Of a stretch of 64,000 nucleotides of DNA, positions 36,752 through 46,148 are shown in pieces. Numbering within the stretch: the first letter of the stretch is position 1; every line of letters begins with the position of its first letter. The stretch lies in the NCBI GenBank assembly GCA_024641095.1, contig JAHEDR010000002.1:368190-432189 (forward strand), written 5' to 3'. The notes below the pieces were generated by a model. That model did no database searches and was not told the DNA's origin. It worked only from the letters and a program-made list of their open reading frames with translations. Source of the stretch: Rhodoluna sp. (GTDB lineage: Bacteria > Actinomycetota > Actinomycetes > Actinomycetales > Microbacteriaceae). The position numbers and the translations under genes are program-made.

Positions 36752-37245
36752 TGACCGCTGCCGCAATTTTGCAAGCTCTGGAATCTCGCGGATTCAAGCT
36801 TGCGATTGCCGAATCGCTAACCGGTGGCCTGCTTTCCGCAGAATTTGTTTCTGTGCCCGGCGCCTCTAAGGTTTTGCTTGGCTCAATCGTTGCCTATCAA
36901 ACAGATTTGAAACACGAACTGCTTGGGGTATCCAGAACTCTGCTTAAAAACCAAGGTGCAGTTGACCCAGAAGTTGCCGCCCAAATGGCATCGGGTGTGC
37001 GCACCAAGTTTGCAAACAAAACCAACACCAATGAAGACCAAGTCCTCGGCGTAGCAACAACTGGTGTTGCCGGTCCGGATGCGCAAGATGGGGTAGCGGC
37101 AGGCACCGTTTACGTGGCCGTATCAGGTCCAGGCACCATCGGTGATTCGGTGTTTGCCTTTGAATTCAGCGGGGGCCGCGAGGCAATCAGGGCGGCCACC
37201 GTTTCCGAGGCCATCTCGGCAATCGGGGAATGCCTAGGCCTCTAA
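36751..37245 (+). CDS. CinA C-terminal domain protein (nicotinamide-nucleotide amidase type)
   Basis: A 164-residue stand-alone CinA-C domain. It contains the conserved AIAESLTGGLLSAEFVSVPGAS (about 18-39, in two halves around Gly-Gly), the LGSIVAYQ motif and VATTGVAGPDAQDG near residue 105. Family members with activity (PncC) deamidate nicotinamide mononucleotide to nicotinic acid mononucleotide in NAD recycling. The longer N-terminal CinA domain is absent, as usual at this locus. It starts inside the pgsA stop codon. Confidence 0.92.
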   Translation: MTAAAILQALESRGFKLAIAESLTGGLLSAEFVSVPGASKVLLGSIVAYQTDLKHELLGVSRTLLKNQGAVDPEVAAQMASGVRTKFANKTNTNEDQVLGVATTGVAGPDAQDGVAAGTVYVAVSGPGTIGDSVFAFEFSGGREAIRAATVSEAISAIGECLGL

Positions 37246-37310
37246 TCGGGTTATCTCCTAAGTAACATTCAGCGAACTTTCAGCCCACGGGTTTAGGTTT
37301 GTCACAAAGA

Positions 37311-37327
37311 ACAGGTAGATTACCTGT
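37311..37327 (+). promoter_or_regulatory. Perfect palindrome at the clgR-like promoter
   Basis: ACAGGTA and TACCTGT flank GAT, a 17-nt inverted repeat. It overlaps a possible -10, TAGATT (37316-37321). Size and position suit a dimeric repressor or activator site. The sequence does not match the published ClgR-type site. Confidence 0.55.
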
Positions 37328-37349
37328 GAGAAGAGATAGGAGGCCCTAC

Positions 37350-37688
37350 GTGGTTCTAGTACGTCAAGAAATCGGCGATGTTCTGCGCGACTTCCGCCTA
37401 CAAAAGGGCCAGACCCTGCGCCAGGTTGCTGGCCGCGCAACGGTTGCCCTTGGCTACCTCAGCGAGGTAGAACGTGGCCAAAAAGAGGCATCTTCTGAGA
37501 TCTTGGCCTCATTGGCCGATGCGCTAGAGGTACCAATTTCGGTCATCATGCGCGAAGTTAGCGACCGTCTAGCAATCGTTGAGGGTGTAAACCTTGAATC
37601 TGCAGTGTCAGACGCTACCTACATTCCCGACACTATCCCGGCTTCTTTCTTGGCCGATAACGACCCAAGCCTGGCCGCTACTCGCTAG
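37350..37688 (+). CDS. clgR: ClgR-like XRE-family transcription regulator
   Basis: A 112-residue DNA-binding protein. The helix-turn-helix domain covers about residues 5-62, with the recognition region GRATVALGYLSEVERGQKE. It matches ClgR/PopR-type regulators, which in Actinobacteria activate clp protease and related stress genes. GTG 37350 was chosen because AGGAGG lies 7 nt upstream. A longer in-frame start at 37299 has no such signal. The C-terminal 45 residues are variable. Location between cinA and recA is the conserved clgR position. A palindrome upstream may be an operator. Confidence 0.85.
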   Translation: MVLVRQEIGDVLRDFRLQKGQTLRQVAGRATVALGYLSEVERGQKEASSEILASLADALEVPISVIMREVSDRLAIVEGVNLESAVSDATYIPDTIPASFLADNDPSLAATR

Positions 37689-37698
37689 TTAGCTGGCC

Positions 37699-37929
37699 GT
37701 GCGCCTAAGTCACTTCAATACCCTTATGACCGATGAATTCGGTCGTGCCTACGCTCAAGTCATCGCGAGAGACCTGGTTTTAGGAGCGCTTGGCGACCGC
37801 ACCGCAGACCAGGCACTGGCCGCGGGCGAAGATCCCAAAGATGTTTGGCTGGCCCTGTGCGAAGCCAACCAGGTGCCTAAAGAGCGCTGGGCGGGCAAGC
37901 CGGCCTCTAAAAAGCCAAAATCTGACTGA
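37699..37929 (+). CDS. DUF3046 family protein
   Basis: A 76-residue protein matching the actinobacterial DUF3046 family, with the conserved MRLSHFNTLMTDEFG start, RDLVLGALGDRTADQAL in the middle and DPKDVWLALCEANQVP near the end, then a Lys-rich tail. It nearly always lies between clgR and recA. Function unknown. The GTG start lies 10 nt after the clgR stop. It is probably co-transcribed with clgR and ends before the SOS promoter of recA. Confidence 0.9.
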   Translation: MRLSHFNTLMTDEFGRAYAQVIARDLVLGALGDRTADQALAAGEDPKDVWLALCEANQVPKERWAGKPASKKPKSD

Positions 37930-37969
37930 ACAAAACACCGAAAAAGCGACACGCCGCTTTAAATAACTA

Positions 37970-37985
37970 TCGAAATCTTGTTCGA
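37970..37985 (+). promoter_or_regulatory. LexA box (SOS box) of recA
   Basis: TCGAAATCTTGTTCGA, one base from the actinobacterial consensus TCGAACnnnnGTTCGA. Its left half coincides with the -35 position for a TAGGTT -10 (37993-37998, spacer 17), so bound LexA would block RNA polymerase. Confidence 0.9.
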
Positions 37986-38012
37986 ATGGTGTTAGGTTAT
38001 TCACAACAGGAA

Positions 38013-38031
38013 GTTGATGGCATTTATCAAC
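38013..38031 (+). other. Hairpin in the recA leader
   Basis: GTTGAT (38013-38018) and ATCAAC (38026-38031) form a 6-bp stem with a 7-nt loop inside a leader of about 105 nt. Possible effect on recA mRNA stability is inference. Confidence 0.4.
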
Positions 38032-38112
38032 AACCTGGATGACCGAGGGTCGATCGTCGACTGCCTCGAATACGGTCAGCAATAACTAGAGATTCAGAAA
38101 GCAGAGGACAAA

Positions 38113-39252
38113 ATGCCATCTCCATCAGATCGCGAAAAAGCGTTAGACACAGCATTAGCTCAAATTGACCGCCAGTTCGGTAAGGGTGCCATCATGCGCC
38201 TCGGCTCAGACGAACGAGCACCGGTAGAAGTAATTCAAACCGGCTCAATCGCCCTGGATGTAGCTCTAGGTATTGGCGGACTTCCAAAGGGTCGAATCGT
38301 TGAGGTTTACGGCCCAGAGTCTTCAGGTAAGACCACGGTGGCATTGCACGCAATTGCCAACGCACAGCGCAACGGTGGCATCGCCGCCTTCATCGACGCA
38401 GAGCACGCTCTTGACCCTGAATACGCAAAAGCTCTTGGCGTAGATACAGATGCTCTTTTGGTTAGCCAGCCGGACACCGGTGAGCAGGCACTAGAAATTG
38501 CAGACATGTTGGTTCGTTCCGGATCAATCGATCTTGTCGTTATTGACTCGGTTGCTGCTTTGGTTCCACGTGCAGAAATCGAAGGCGAGATGGGAGACTC
38601 ACACGTTGGTCTTCAGGCTCGCTTGATGTCTCAGGCACTTCGCAAGTTGACCGGTGCGCTAAACAACACCGGCACCACAATGATTTTCATTAACCAGCTT
38701 CGCGAGAAGATCGGTGTGTTCTTTGGTAGCCCTGAAACCACCGCTGGTGGAAAGGCGCTTAAGTTCTACGCATCGGTTCGTCTAGACATTCGTCGTATTG
38801 AAACCCTGAAGGACGGCACTGACGCAGTTGGTAACCGTACTCGCGTAAAGGTTGTTAAGAACAAGATGGCTGCACCTTTCAAGCAGGCCGAGTTCGACAT
38901 CATCTACGGCGTTGGAATCTCACGCGAAGGTAGCTTGATTGACTTTGGTGTTGAAAAGGAAATCGTAAAGAAGTCTGGCGCTTGGTACACCTACGAAGGT
39001 GAACAGCTTGGCCAGGGTAAAGAAAACTCTCGTAAGTTCTTGATCGACAATCCAAAGATTGCCGATGAAATCGAGAAGAAGATAAAGACCAAACTTGGCA
39101 TTGGTGTGCCTCGTGCGGTCGCTGACCTTCCTGCTGAAGAAGTAGAGGCCCCGGGTGCAGCTGCACCTGCGGAAACCGTTGCACCAGTTGCGAAGACAGC
39201 AGCATCAAAGGCTGCAGATGCCAAAGCGTCTGCAGTAGCCGCTAGCGCATAG
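38113..39252 (+). CDS. recA: Recombinase RecA
   Basis: A 379-residue ATP-dependent strand-exchange protein and LexA co-protease. It has Walker [10 protein letters not shown] (67-75), the Walker B region [10 protein letters not shown], and [24 protein letters not shown] covering loop L2 (listed in parts: [19 protein letters not shown]). No intein is present. The C-terminal 45 residues are Ala/Pro/Glu-rich. It is controlled by the LexA box at 37970 and followed by recX after a small hairpin. Confidence 0.98.
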   Translation: MPSPSDREKALDTALAQIDRQFGKGAIMRLGSDERAPVEVIQTGSIALDVALGIGGLPKGRIVEVYGPESSGKTTVALHAIANAQRNGGIAAFIDAEHALDPEYAKALGVDTDALLVSQPDTGEQALEIADMLVRSGSIDLVVIDSVAALVPRAEIEGEMGDSHVGLQARLMSQALRKLTGALNNTGTTMIFINQLREKIGVFFGSPETTAGGKALKFYASVRLDIRRIETLKDGTDAVGNRTRVKVVKNKMAAPFKQAEFDIIYGVGISREGSLIDFGVEKEIVKKSGAWYTYEGEQLGQGKENSRKFLIDNPKIADEIEKKIKTKLGIGVPRAVADLPAEEVEAPGAAAPAETVAPVAKTAASKAADAKASAVAASA

Positions 39253-39269
39253 TTAGTCATTTCTAACTA
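39250..39269 (+). other. Hairpin between recA and recX
   Basis: TAGTTAG (39250-39256, containing the recA stop) and CTAACTA (39263-39269) form a 7-bp stem with a 6-nt loop and no T-run. A weak attenuator or processing site that could lower recX relative to recA. Confidence 0.5.
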
Positions 39270-39274
39270 GAGCT

Positions 39275-39856
39275 ATGGCTTTCCAACGGGGCAGATCAAG
39301 TAGCCGTTCCAAATCTCGCCGGCCCCCATCTGGCGATACAGAAGACGGTTCACTTGATCAGCCCCGTTTGCTTCCTCCTGAGAAGTTAGAGTCCCGCGCA
39401 AGAAATGTTTTGCTGCACCAGTTAGCTCGAAGCGCTAAATCAACTTCTCAGCTACGCAAGATTCTTGAGCAACGTGAGATTCCAACCGACATTTCCGAAA
39501 AGGTTCTGGAGCGATTCACCGAGGTTGGCCTGATTGATGACGCCTCCTTTGCGGAAACCATTGTGAACAGCCGCAGGAACTACAAGGGCCTTGCCAAATC
39601 TGCAATCAAACGAGAGCTCAATGAAAAGGGCGTTAGCCAGGAGATGGTCGAAGAGGCCGTATCGGGTATTACCGCAGAAGATGACTTTGAATCGGCTAAG
39701 CAATTGGCCACCAGGCGTTTTGGGCAAATGGCGCACCTCGAAAAAGATGTGCGCACTCGAAGGTTGGCCGGTTACCTGCAACGCAAGGGTTACGCCAGCA
39801 GCGCAGTATTTGCCGCAATCAAATTCGCCGAGGAGACTCACGTTCAAGAGGGCTAA
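39275..39856 (+). CDS. recX: Regulatory protein RecX
   Basis: A 193-residue RecA modulator that binds the filament groove and inhibits its extension. An N-terminal basic, disordered part (about 1-40) precedes three helical repeats. These include ARNVLLHQLARSAKSTSQLR, TEVGLIDDASFAETIVNSR and KGVSQEMVEEAVSGI, then RKGYASSAVFAAI. The domain order fits actinobacterial RecX. It starts 22 nt after the recA stop and probably shares the SOS promoter. Confidence 0.92.
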   Translation: MAFQRGRSSSRSKSRRPPSGDTEDGSLDQPRLLPPEKLESRARNVLLHQLARSAKSTSQLRKILEQREIPTDISEKVLERFTEVGLIDDASFAETIVNSRRNYKGLAKSAIKRELNEKGVSQEMVEEAVSGITAEDDFESAKQLATRRFGQMAHLEKDVRTRRLAGYLQRKGYASSAVFAAIKFAEETHVQEG

Positions 39857-39857
39857 G

Positions 39858-39863
39858 TAAACT
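39858..39863 (+). promoter_or_regulatory. Possible leaderless-type -10 element of miaB
   Basis: TAAACT overlaps the recX stop and lies 8 nt before ATG 39872. It is a weaker case because of the longer spacer. Confidence 0.35.
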
Positions 39864-39871
39864 GGTTGATT

Positions 39872-41359
39872 ATGACCACTACACAGCAGGCTCCGCGCAC
39901 CTACGAGGTGCGCACCTATGGCTGTGCAATGAATGTTCACGACTCTGAGCGCCTAACCGGTCTGCTCGAGGGTGCTGGCTACGTTCCCGCCGATGGCTCA
40001 GACCCAGATGTAGTGGTTTTCAATACCTGTGCCGTTCGTGAAAATGCAGACAACAAGCTTTATGGCAACTTGGGCATCTTGAATGAAAAAAAGATGGAGA
40101 ACCCAGACATCTTGGTTGCCGTGGGCGGCTGTCTAGCTCAAAAGGACCGCGACACAATTGTCAAAAAAGCGCCGTGGGTAGATGTTGTTTTTGGTACCCA
40201 CAACATTGGTTCACTGCCAACGCTGCTTGAGCGCGCTCGTCACAACCACGAGGCTCAGGTTGAAATTCTTGAGGCTCTAGAAACTTTCCCTAGCGATCTT
40301 CCTACAAAGCGTGACTCAACCTATTCGGGAATGGTGTCTATATCGGTAGGTTGCAACAACACCTGTACCTTCTGCATTGTGCCAAGTTTGCGCGGTAAAG
40401 AAAAAGATCGTCGCCCTGGCGAAATCTTAGGTGAGATTGAAGCTCTGGTAGCCGAGGGTGTAATTGAAATTACTCTCTTGGGGCAAAACGTGAACACCTA
40501 TGGTGTTGAGTTTGGCGACAAGGGCGCTTTTGCCAAACTGCTCAAGGCTTGCGGTGACATCAAGGGCCTAGAGCGAGTTCGTTTCACCAGCCCTCACCCT
40601 GCAGCATTCACCGACGATGTAATTGATGCCATGGCGCAGACGCACAACGTTATGCCTCAGCTGCACATGCCACTGCAATCTGGCAGTGACAAGGTGCTTA
40701 AGGAAATGCGCCGAAGCTACCGCAGTGAAAAGTATCTGGGCATTCTTGATCGCGTTCGCGCTCAAATTCCAAACGCTGCAATCACCACCGACATCATCGT
40801 TGGTTTCCCAGGCGAGACCGAAGAAGACTTCCTAGAAACCATGCGCGTCGTTGAGCAGGCTAGATTTGCCGCCGCCTATACCTATCAGTATTCAAAGCGC
40901 CCAGGCACGCCAGCTGGCGAGATGGAAAATCAAATTCCTAAGGCAGTTGTTCAAGACCGATACGAACGTCTAATGGCTTTGGTAAATGAAATGGCGCTAA
41001 AAGAGAATCAAGCGCAGGTCGGCAAGACCGCAGAAGTTTTGGTGGCCTACGAGGGTCGCAAAGATGGCGCTACTTCACGCATGAGTGGTCGCACACCTGA
41101 AAACCGTTTGGTGCACTTTGAGTTGCCTACAAATGTTGAGCGCCCGCGTCCGGGAGACATCGTGACAGTAAAAATCACCGATGCCGCTCCGTATCACTTG
41201 CTTGCCGATGACACATCGGTGTTTGCAGTTCGCAAAACAATTGCCGGTGCCGCATGGGACGCAGCCGAGGCTGCTGCATGTGCAACACCAAGCTCAGACG
41301 CCAACGGCAAGGCAACAGTCTCTCTTGGTCTACCAACAATTGGTAAAGCCGTCCACTAA
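39872..41359 (+). CDS. miaB: tRNA-2-methylthio-N6-dimethylallyladenosine synthase MiaB
   Basis: A 495-residue radical-SAM methylthiotransferase acting on A37 of tRNAs. The N-terminal UPF0004 domain holds three cluster cysteines ([18 protein letters not shown]). The radical-SAM domain carries CNNTCTFC around residue 157. A TRAM domain follows (about 375-445). An additional C-terminal tail of about 45 residues (Ala-rich) goes beyond the family minimum. ATG 39872 is preferred over TTG 39866. The stop overlaps the miaA start by one base. MiaA makes the substrate of MiaB, so the pair is functional as well as physical. Confidence 0.95.
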   Translation: MTTTQQAPRTYEVRTYGCAMNVHDSERLTGLLEGAGYVPADGSDPDVVVFNTCAVRENADNKLYGNLGILNEKKMENPDILVAVGGCLAQKDRDTIVKKAPWVDVVFGTHNIGSLPTLLERARHNHEAQVEILEALETFPSDLPTKRDSTYSGMVSISVGCNNTCTFCIVPSLRGKEKDRRPGEILGEIEALVAEGVIEITLLGQNVNTYGVEFGDKGAFAKLLKACGDIKGLERVRFTSPHPAAFTDDVIDAMAQTHNVMPQLHMPLQSGSDKVLKEMRRSYRSEKYLGILDRVRAQIPNAAITTDIIVGFPGETEEDFLETMRVVEQARFAAAYTYQYSKRPGTPAGEMENQIPKAVVQDRYERLMALVNEMALKENQAQVGKTAEVLVAYEGRKDGATSRMSGRTPENRLVHFELPTNVERPRPGDIVTVKITDAAPYHLLADDTSVFAVRKTIAGAAWDAAEAAACATPSSDANGKATVSLGLPTIGKAVH

Positions 41360-42291
41360 TGCTCACCAAACTTATTGCCGTCGTCGGCCCAACCGGCGCT
41401 GGTAAGTCGGATTTAGGGTTAGCAATTGCAAGGCAAATAATTGCCGCCGGCGGAAAAGCCGAGATCGTTAATTCAGATTCAATGCAGTTCTATCGCGGCA
41501 TGGATATCGGCACGGCAAAACTTTCTCTTGCAGAACGCGATGGCATAACACATCACTTGATTGACTGGCTTGACATCACCGATGAATCAACCGCAGCCGA
41601 GTATCAGGCAGTTGCAAGGCCACTGATTGAGAATTTGCAGGCGCAGGGAATCGTGCCAATTTTGGTTGGCGGTTCAATGCTCTACATCGCCGCAGTGCTA
41701 AATAACTTTGAATTCCCGGCCAGAGATGCCGAGCTTCGCCTGCAACTCGAAAACGACTTGGAAGAACTAGGTCCACACGAGATGCACCGTAGGCTCAAGG
41801 CTTTAGATCCAATTGCGGCCAGGAGAATAATTCCTGAGAACGGTCGCCGCACAGTTCGTGCACTTGAAATCGTGACACTAACCGGCGAACCGTTTGCGGC
41901 AGCGCTGCCAGATGAACCAGAAGATTGGCAGCCGGTTCTTGAAATTGGAATCAACGGTCCGCGCGAGGATTTGGTTCAGCGCCTTGAAAAGCGAGTTCAT
42001 AAGATGTGGGAGCTTGGCTTAGTTGAAGAGGCACGATCTTTAATTCCGCTTGGTGTTCGTGAGGGCAAAACCTCCTCTCGTGCAATTGGCTACACCCAGG
42101 CACTGGCGCAGATCGACGGCGCGATGACCGAGGCCGAGGCAATCGCCGACACCTTTCGCCTAACCCAGAAGTACGCTCGCCGTCAGATGTCTTGGTTTAG
42201 AAGAGATCAACGCATCCACTGGCTGGACTACCAAGACCCGCAACTGAACTCGCAGGCTACCGCACTAGTCCGCGATTGGCTTGCCCTTTAG
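41359..42291 (+). CDS. miaA: tRNA dimethylallyltransferase
   Basis: A 310-residue enzyme that adds the dimethylallyl group to A37 of tRNAs reading UNN codons. It has the P-loop GPTGAGKSDL (about 9-18), the DSMQFYRGMDIGTAKL region (about 38-53), and VGGSMLYIAA. The C-terminal part has REGKTSSRAIGYTQAL and the RRQMSWFRRDQRI motif. It begins inside the miaB stop codon. The dimethylallyl donor comes from the MEP pathway, two of whose genes lie at the start of the window. Confidence 0.96.
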   Translation: MLTKLIAVVGPTGAGKSDLGLAIARQIIAAGGKAEIVNSDSMQFYRGMDIGTAKLSLAERDGITHHLIDWLDITDESTAAEYQAVARPLIENLQAQGIVPILVGGSMLYIAAVLNNFEFPARDAELRLQLENDLEELGPHEMHRRLKALDPIAARRIIPENGRRTVRALEIVTLTGEPFAAALPDEPEDWQPVLEIGINGPREDLVQRLEKRVHKMWELGLVEEARSLIPLGVREGKTSSRAIGYTQALAQIDGAMTEAEAIADTFRLTQKYARRQMSWFRRDQRIHWLDYQDPQLNSQATALVRDWLAL

Positions 42292-42294
42292 GCT
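42289..42294 (+). promoter_or_regulatory. Leaderless-type -10 element of dapF
   Basis: TAGGCT overlaps the miaA stop codon and lies 6 nt before the dapF ATG. Confidence 0.57.
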
Positions 42295-42300
42295 TGAGTA

Positions 42301-43188
42301 ATGACCAATCTGATCTCATTCACCAAGGGCCACGGCACGGGTAACGACTTTGTGCTGATTCTTGACCCTGCTGGAGAGATCTCAATTACTTCAGAGCAGA
42401 TTGCAAAAATCTGCGACCGTCACTTTGGTATCGGTGCCGACGGCTTTATTCGCGTAATCAAGTCTGAAAACCACACCGATGGAAAAAAGATTCTTGCCGA
42501 GGAGCCAGGCGCAGTTTGGTTCATGGATTACTACAACGCTGACGGCAGTATTGCCGAGATGTGCGGAAACGGCACTCGAGTATTTGCTCGCTACCTAACC
42601 GAACGAGGTTTGGTTGAGCTAGCCGATGGTGAAACGCTTTCAATTGGCACACGCGCCGGTGTGAAAGATCTTCAGCGCAACATGTCTGGCTTTGCCGTAG
42701 ACATTGGTCGCTGGAAGTTAGACGGTGGCGAGGTGTTGATTCATGGTGACGGGCTTGATGTTGCCCGCCCTGCGATTGGCATCAACGTAGGTAACCCGCA
42801 CTATGTGGTTGCTCTTGCGTCGGGTAAGGAATTAGCGTCACTAGATCTTTACGAAGCCCCTGGCATTGAGCCTTCCCCAGAGCACGGTGCCAATGTTGAA
42901 TTTGTTGTGCCGGCTGATCCGATGGTCAAAGATGGCGTTGGTCAAATCACCATGCGCGTCTATGAACGTGGTGTTGGTGAGACTCTTTCTTGCGGCACCG
43001 GCATTTGTGCTGCTGCACTTGCTACTCGCCACTGGGCTGGGGTAGGCGCGCCAAATATTTGGCAGGTCAGGGTTCCGGGCGGTGTGCTTGGTGTGCGAAT
43101 GTTCGCAACCGAAGACGGCGAGCACGTTGGATTGAGCGGCGCCGCGGAATTGGTCTTCGACGGCCAAATTGATCTAGCTAGTTTGTAA
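42301..43188 (+). CDS. dapF: Diaminopimelate epimerase
   Basis: A 295-residue PLP-independent epimerase that turns LL-diaminopimelate into the meso form for peptidoglycan and lysine. The two catalytic cysteines lie in MCGNGTRV (about residue 84) and [12 protein letters not shown] (about residue 228). Other conserved elements are GTGNDFVL near the start and NVGNPHYV. It has a putative leaderless promoter of its own. Its last 15 nt overlap the convergent methyltransferase gene. Confidence 0.96.
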   Translation: MTNLISFTKGHGTGNDFVLILDPAGEISITSEQIAKICDRHFGIGADGFIRVIKSENHTDGKKILAEEPGAVWFMDYYNADGSIAEMCGNGTRVFARYLTERGLVELADGETLSIGTRAGVKDLQRNMSGFAVDIGRWKLDGGEVLIHGDGLDVARPAIGINVGNPHYVVALASGKELASLDLYEAPGIEPSPEHGANVEFVVPADPMVKDGVGQITMRVYERGVGETLSCGTGICAAALATRHWAGVGAPNIWQVRVPGGVLGVRMFATEDGEHVGLSGAAELVFDGQIDLASL

Positions 43189-43794
43189 TTTATTTCTTAC
43201 GCGCAGCACTCTAAAAGATTTTGCTGTGTCCACTCGAATAGTTGAGTAATTTGCCGGTAGCTCAGCTTCTAGCCATCTGTGCAACGAGTCAGCGCCCAAA
43301 TTCTTTTGAACCACCAGGTACGCATCTGCGTCGGCCTCGAGTTTTGGTAACCAGCTCAGCAATATTTCGTGAAGCACTTCTTTGCCAACTCGAATTGGCG
43401 GGTTAGACCAAATTCCACTGAAGGTTAAATCCGCAGGAACTTCATCGGGTTTCACGCACTTGATATTTTTTAGTCCAAGGCGTTCGGCGTTTGCCGCGGT
43501 CAGTTCAAGAGATCTCTCATTTACATCCACTGCCCAGATGGTTGCCTTCGGCGAAGCGCTGGCTAGCGAGAGAGCAATCGGCCCCCAGCCGCAACCAATG
43601 TCCAGAATGTTTCCGCCTGCGGGTGCCGCATCAAGATGCGCCAAAAGCACATTGGTGCCCTGATCAATGTGATCCGGGCTAAAGACTCCACCGGCAGTAG
43701 CCACAATCACCTCACGACCGTTGATCGTAACTTTGATTTCTTTTGGCTTATAAGCGCTACCTGGAGTCTCCGAAAAATAGTGTTCCGAGGACAT
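43174..43794 (-). CDS. RsmC-like class I SAM-dependent methyltransferase
   Basis: A 206-residue protein with a Rossmann methyltransferase fold. The SAM-binding motif is [16 protein letters not shown] (about 61-76), and the acidic motif is [12 protein letters not shown]. The catalytic [11 protein letters not shown] (about 132-142) has the NPP signature of N-methyltransferases that act on nucleobase amino groups, such as the 16S rRNA G1207 enzyme RsmC. It is shorter than full RsmC, having only the catalytic half. rRNA guanine as target is likely but not certain. It is divergent from hflX, with mirrored promoters. Confidence 0.85.
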   Translation of the reverse strand: MSSEHYFSETPGSAYKPKEIKVTINGREVIVATAGGVFSPDHIDQGTNVLLAHLDAAPAGGNILDIGCGWGPIALSLASASPKATIWAVDVNERSLELTAANAERLGLKNIKCVKPDEVPADLTFSGIWSNPPIRVGKEVLHEILLSWLPKLEADADAYLVVQKNLGADSLHRWLEAELPANYSTIRVDTAKSFRVLRVRNKLQTS

Positions 43795-43800
43795 AGCGAA

Positions 43801-43806
43801 ACACTA
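43801..43806 (-). promoter_or_regulatory. Leaderless-type -10 element of the methyltransferase gene
   Basis: TAGTGT on the minus strand followed by 6 nt and the ATG. Confidence 0.52.
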
Positions 43807-43822
43807 TTACAGATAGGCGAAC

Positions 43823-43828
43823 TAGTGT
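43823..43828 (+). promoter_or_regulatory. Leaderless-type -10 element of hflX
   Basis: TAGTGT followed by 7 nt and the GTG of hflX. It is identical to the opposing -10 located 16 nt away. Confidence 0.55.
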
Positions 43829-43835
43829 TAGTTGC

Positions 43836-45341
43836 GTGAACGACGACGAAAACGAACAGCCGGCATTCACTCATGGCACCTCGCGTGGCGATGAGGTTGT
43901 TGAGCGCATTCTGCTTCGAGGAGAGCGCGCCGAGGCACTTGGTGCTGCCGAAACCCATGGCTACAGTGACTCCGATGGCGACCAGTTTGAATTAGAGGAC
44001 CGCTCGGCGCTAAAGCGTGTTGCAGGTCTCTCGACTGAGCTTCAAGACATCACAGATGTTGAATACCGCCAGCTCCGACTCGAAAAAGTAATTCTCATTG
44101 GCATCTGGGGTTCCAACACGTTGCTCGATGCAGAAAACTCGCTTCGTGAACTCGCAGCCCTAGCCGAGACAGCCGGTGCAACAGTTCTTGATGGGCTGCT
44201 TCAGCGCAGAGCCAATCCAGACCCGGCAACATTTCTTGGTAAAGGTAAAGCACAGGAACTAAAGCAACTGGTTGCCGCGGCAGGTGCCGATACCGTGATT
44301 GCCGATACCGAGCTTGCCCCAAGCCAGAGACGTGCGCTTGAAGACGTGATCAACGTAAAGGTGATTGACCGCACCGCAGTGATTCTTGATATTTTTGCCC
44401 AGCACGCCAAGAGCCGCGAGGGTAAGGCTCAGGTTGAGCTAGCGCAGCTTGAATACCTTTTGCCTCGACTTAGAGGTTGGGGTGAGTCCATGTCACGTCA
44501 GGCCGGTGGTCAGGCTGCCGGTGGTGTTGGTATGGGTTCGCGTGGTCCCGGTGAAACCAAGATTGAGCTTGATCGCCGTCGCATCAATACCCGCATGGCA
44601 AAGTTGCGCAAACAAATTGCCGCTATGAAGCCAGCTCGTGAAACCAAGCGCGCTAACCGAGACCGCAACGCCATTCCTGCAGTGGCTATCGCCGGTTATA
44701 CCAACGCGGGTAAGTCCTCACTTTTGAACCGCATGACTCAAGCTGGTGTCTTGGTGCAGAATGCGTTGTTTGCAACGCTGGACCCAACCGTTCGCAAGGC
44801 AAAGACACCCGATGGTCGCGATTTTACTTTTGCTGACACAGTAGGTTTTGTGCGCAATCTTCCGCACCAATTAGTTGAGGCCTTCAGGTCAACGCTTGAA
44901 GAAATTGCCAGCAGCGATCTAATCGTGCACGTCGTGGATGCCTCGCACCCAGATCCTTCAGGCCAGATTGCTACGGTGCGCAATGTGATTGGTGAAGTCG
45001 GGGCCAGAGATATTCCTGAATTGATTGTCTTCAACAAAATCGATCTTGCCGATTCAACTCAGCGCATGGCGCTGCGTGGAATGGAACCTCGCTCTATCGG
45101 TGTATCTGCAAGAACCGGCGAGGGCATGGAAGAGTTGATGCAAATAATTGCGTCATTGCTTCCGGAACCAAACGTCGAGATTGCTGCGCTGATTCCTTAT
45201 GACAGGGGAGACCTTGTTTCGCGCCTTCACTTGAATAGCAGAATCATGGTTTTGGATTATCGCGAAGGCGGCACCTTTGTGCGCGCAATGGTGAAGCCAG
45301 AGATGGCCGCCGAGCTCAGCGACTATCGCGTAGTCGTTTAA
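43836..45341 (+). CDS. hflX: Ribosome-associated GTPase HflX
   Basis: A 501-residue Obg-HflX family GTPase that splits stalled or hibernating ribosomes. An N-terminal extension of about 65 acidic residues precedes the HflX domain (about 80-280). That domain includes the glycine-rich GGQAAGGVGMGSRGPGETK stretch (about 223-241) and a coiled coil. The GTPase domain has G1 GYTNAGKSS (287-295), G3 DTVG and G4 NKID. The GTG start follows a TAGTGT hexamer. Position before lexA is conserved. It converges on lexA across a near-perfect palindromic hairpin. Confidence 0.95.
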   Translation: MNDDENEQPAFTHGTSRGDEVVERILLRGERAEALGAAETHGYSDSDGDQFELEDRSALKRVAGLSTELQDITDVEYRQLRLEKVILIGIWGSNTLLDAENSLRELAALAETAGATVLDGLLQRRANPDPATFLGKGKAQELKQLVAAAGADTVIADTELAPSQRRALEDVINVKVIDRTAVILDIFAQHAKSREGKAQVELAQLEYLLPRLRGWGESMSRQAGGQAAGGVGMGSRGPGETKIELDRRRINTRMAKLRKQIAAMKPARETKRANRDRNAIPAVAIAGYTNAGKSSLLNRMTQAGVLVQNALFATLDPTVRKAKTPDGRDFTFADTVGFVRNLPHQLVEAFRSTLEEIASSDLIVHVVDASHPDPSGQIATVRNVIGEVGARDIPELIVFNKIDLADSTQRMALRGMEPRSIGVSARTGEGMEELMQIIASLLPEPNVEIAALIPYDRGDLVSRLHLNSRIMVLDYREGGTFVRAMVKPEMAAELSDYRVVV

Positions 45342-45350
45342 ACGGACTCC

Positions 45351-45376
45351 AACTTTTGTCGCTTGCGATAAAAGTT
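45351..45376. terminator. Bidirectional terminator between hflX and lexA
   Basis: AACTTTT-G-TCGC (45351-45362) is mirrored by GCGA-T-AAAAGTT (45365-45376) with one G-U pair and a tiny loop. It lies between the convergent stops and touches the lexA stop codon. AT pairs form the base, as in other bidirectional terminators here. Confidence 0.7.
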
Positions 45377-46064
45377 AAACGGACCTAAGTACTGCAACAA
45401 CTTTTCCAAGAATCACAGCGTGATCACCAAGTATCGGTGCGAACTCTGAGTTTCTTGGCAGTAGCCAGGTGTGACCATCTTGTTGCTTGAAAGTTTTTAC
45501 TGTTGCTTCGTCTTCCAAAAGTGCGGCAACGATGTCACCGTTTTCTGCGGTCTGCTGTTGACGCACAACCACCCAGTCGCCGTCGCAAATCGCGGCGTCA
45601 ATCATGGATTCACCAACAACCTTCAAAAGGAACAGGTCACCCTTGCCCACAAGTTGACGTGGCAACGGAAAAATCTCTTCAACGTTTTGTTCGGCGGTGA
45701 TCGGACCACCCGCAGCGATTCGACCAACCATTGGCACCATAGCGGCATCGCCAATTGGCGTTGGGTTTTCGGCAACCTGGCCGTCTAGACCTTCCCAGCC
45801 GGCAACTTCAATCAAGACATCAATGGTGCGAGGGCGCTTTGGGTCACGGCTGATGTATCCGGCTAGTTCCAGCTGGTTCAACTGGTGGCTAACGCTGGCA
45901 GGGGATGAAAGGCCAACCTCTTCACCAATCTCGCGCATGCTCGGCACGTAGCCGCGGTCTGCTTTGGATCGCTGAATGGTCTGAAGGATTCGCTCCTGCA
46001 TAGGGCTCAAGCTTGAAGCGCGGCGGGTCTGACGCTTGCCGTCCTTTTCTACCTGTTCGTCCAT
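45375..46064 (-). CDS. lexA: SOS repressor LexA
   Basis: A 229-residue repressor and self-cleaving serine protease. The winged-helix DNA-binding domain covers about residues 20-85. The cleavage site is A118-G119 in GRIAAGG. The catalytic Ser is S153 in VGESM and the Lys is K190 in ATVKTF. The start at 46064 was chosen because GAAAGG lies about 8-13 nt upstream. A longer frame to 46154 would run through the SOS box and promoter. A -35 TTGATT (46143-46148) and -10 TACAGT (46120-46125), spaced 17, drive it and overlap the LexA box, so it represses itself. Confidence 0.96.
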   Translation of the reverse strand: MDEQVEKDGKRQTRRASSLSPMQERILQTIQRSKADRGYVPSMREIGEEVGLSSPASVSHQLNQLELAGYISRDPKRPRTIDVLIEVAGWEGLDGQVAENPTPIGDAAMVPMVGRIAAGGPITAEQNVEEIFPLPRQLVGKGDLFLLKVVGESMIDAAICDGDWVVVRQQQTAENGDIVAALLEDEATVKTFKQQDGHTWLLPRNSEFAPILGDHAVILGKVVAVLRSV

Positions 46065-46114
46065 TTGAGGGCCTTTCATGCTGTGTCGGTGGGGTGGGTT
46101 ATAAACCTCCACTA

Positions 46115-46130
46115 TCGAAACTGTATTCGC
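46115..46130 (-). promoter_or_regulatory. LexA box at the lexA promoter
   Basis: TCGAAACTGTATTCGC (plus strand) is close to TCGAACnnnnGTTCGA. It covers the lexA -10 TACAGT. Confidence 0.85.
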
Positions 46131-46148
46131 TATTTTTGGCAAAATCAA
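46120..46148 (-). promoter_or_regulatory. lexA promoter
   Basis: Minus strand TTGATT (46143-46148), 17-nt spacer and TACAGT (46120-46125), a good sigma-70-type promoter. Confidence 0.72.

Noticed and set aside
38113..39252. Intein in recA
   Set aside because: The RecA protein is 379 residues with uninterrupted motifs, so no intein is present.
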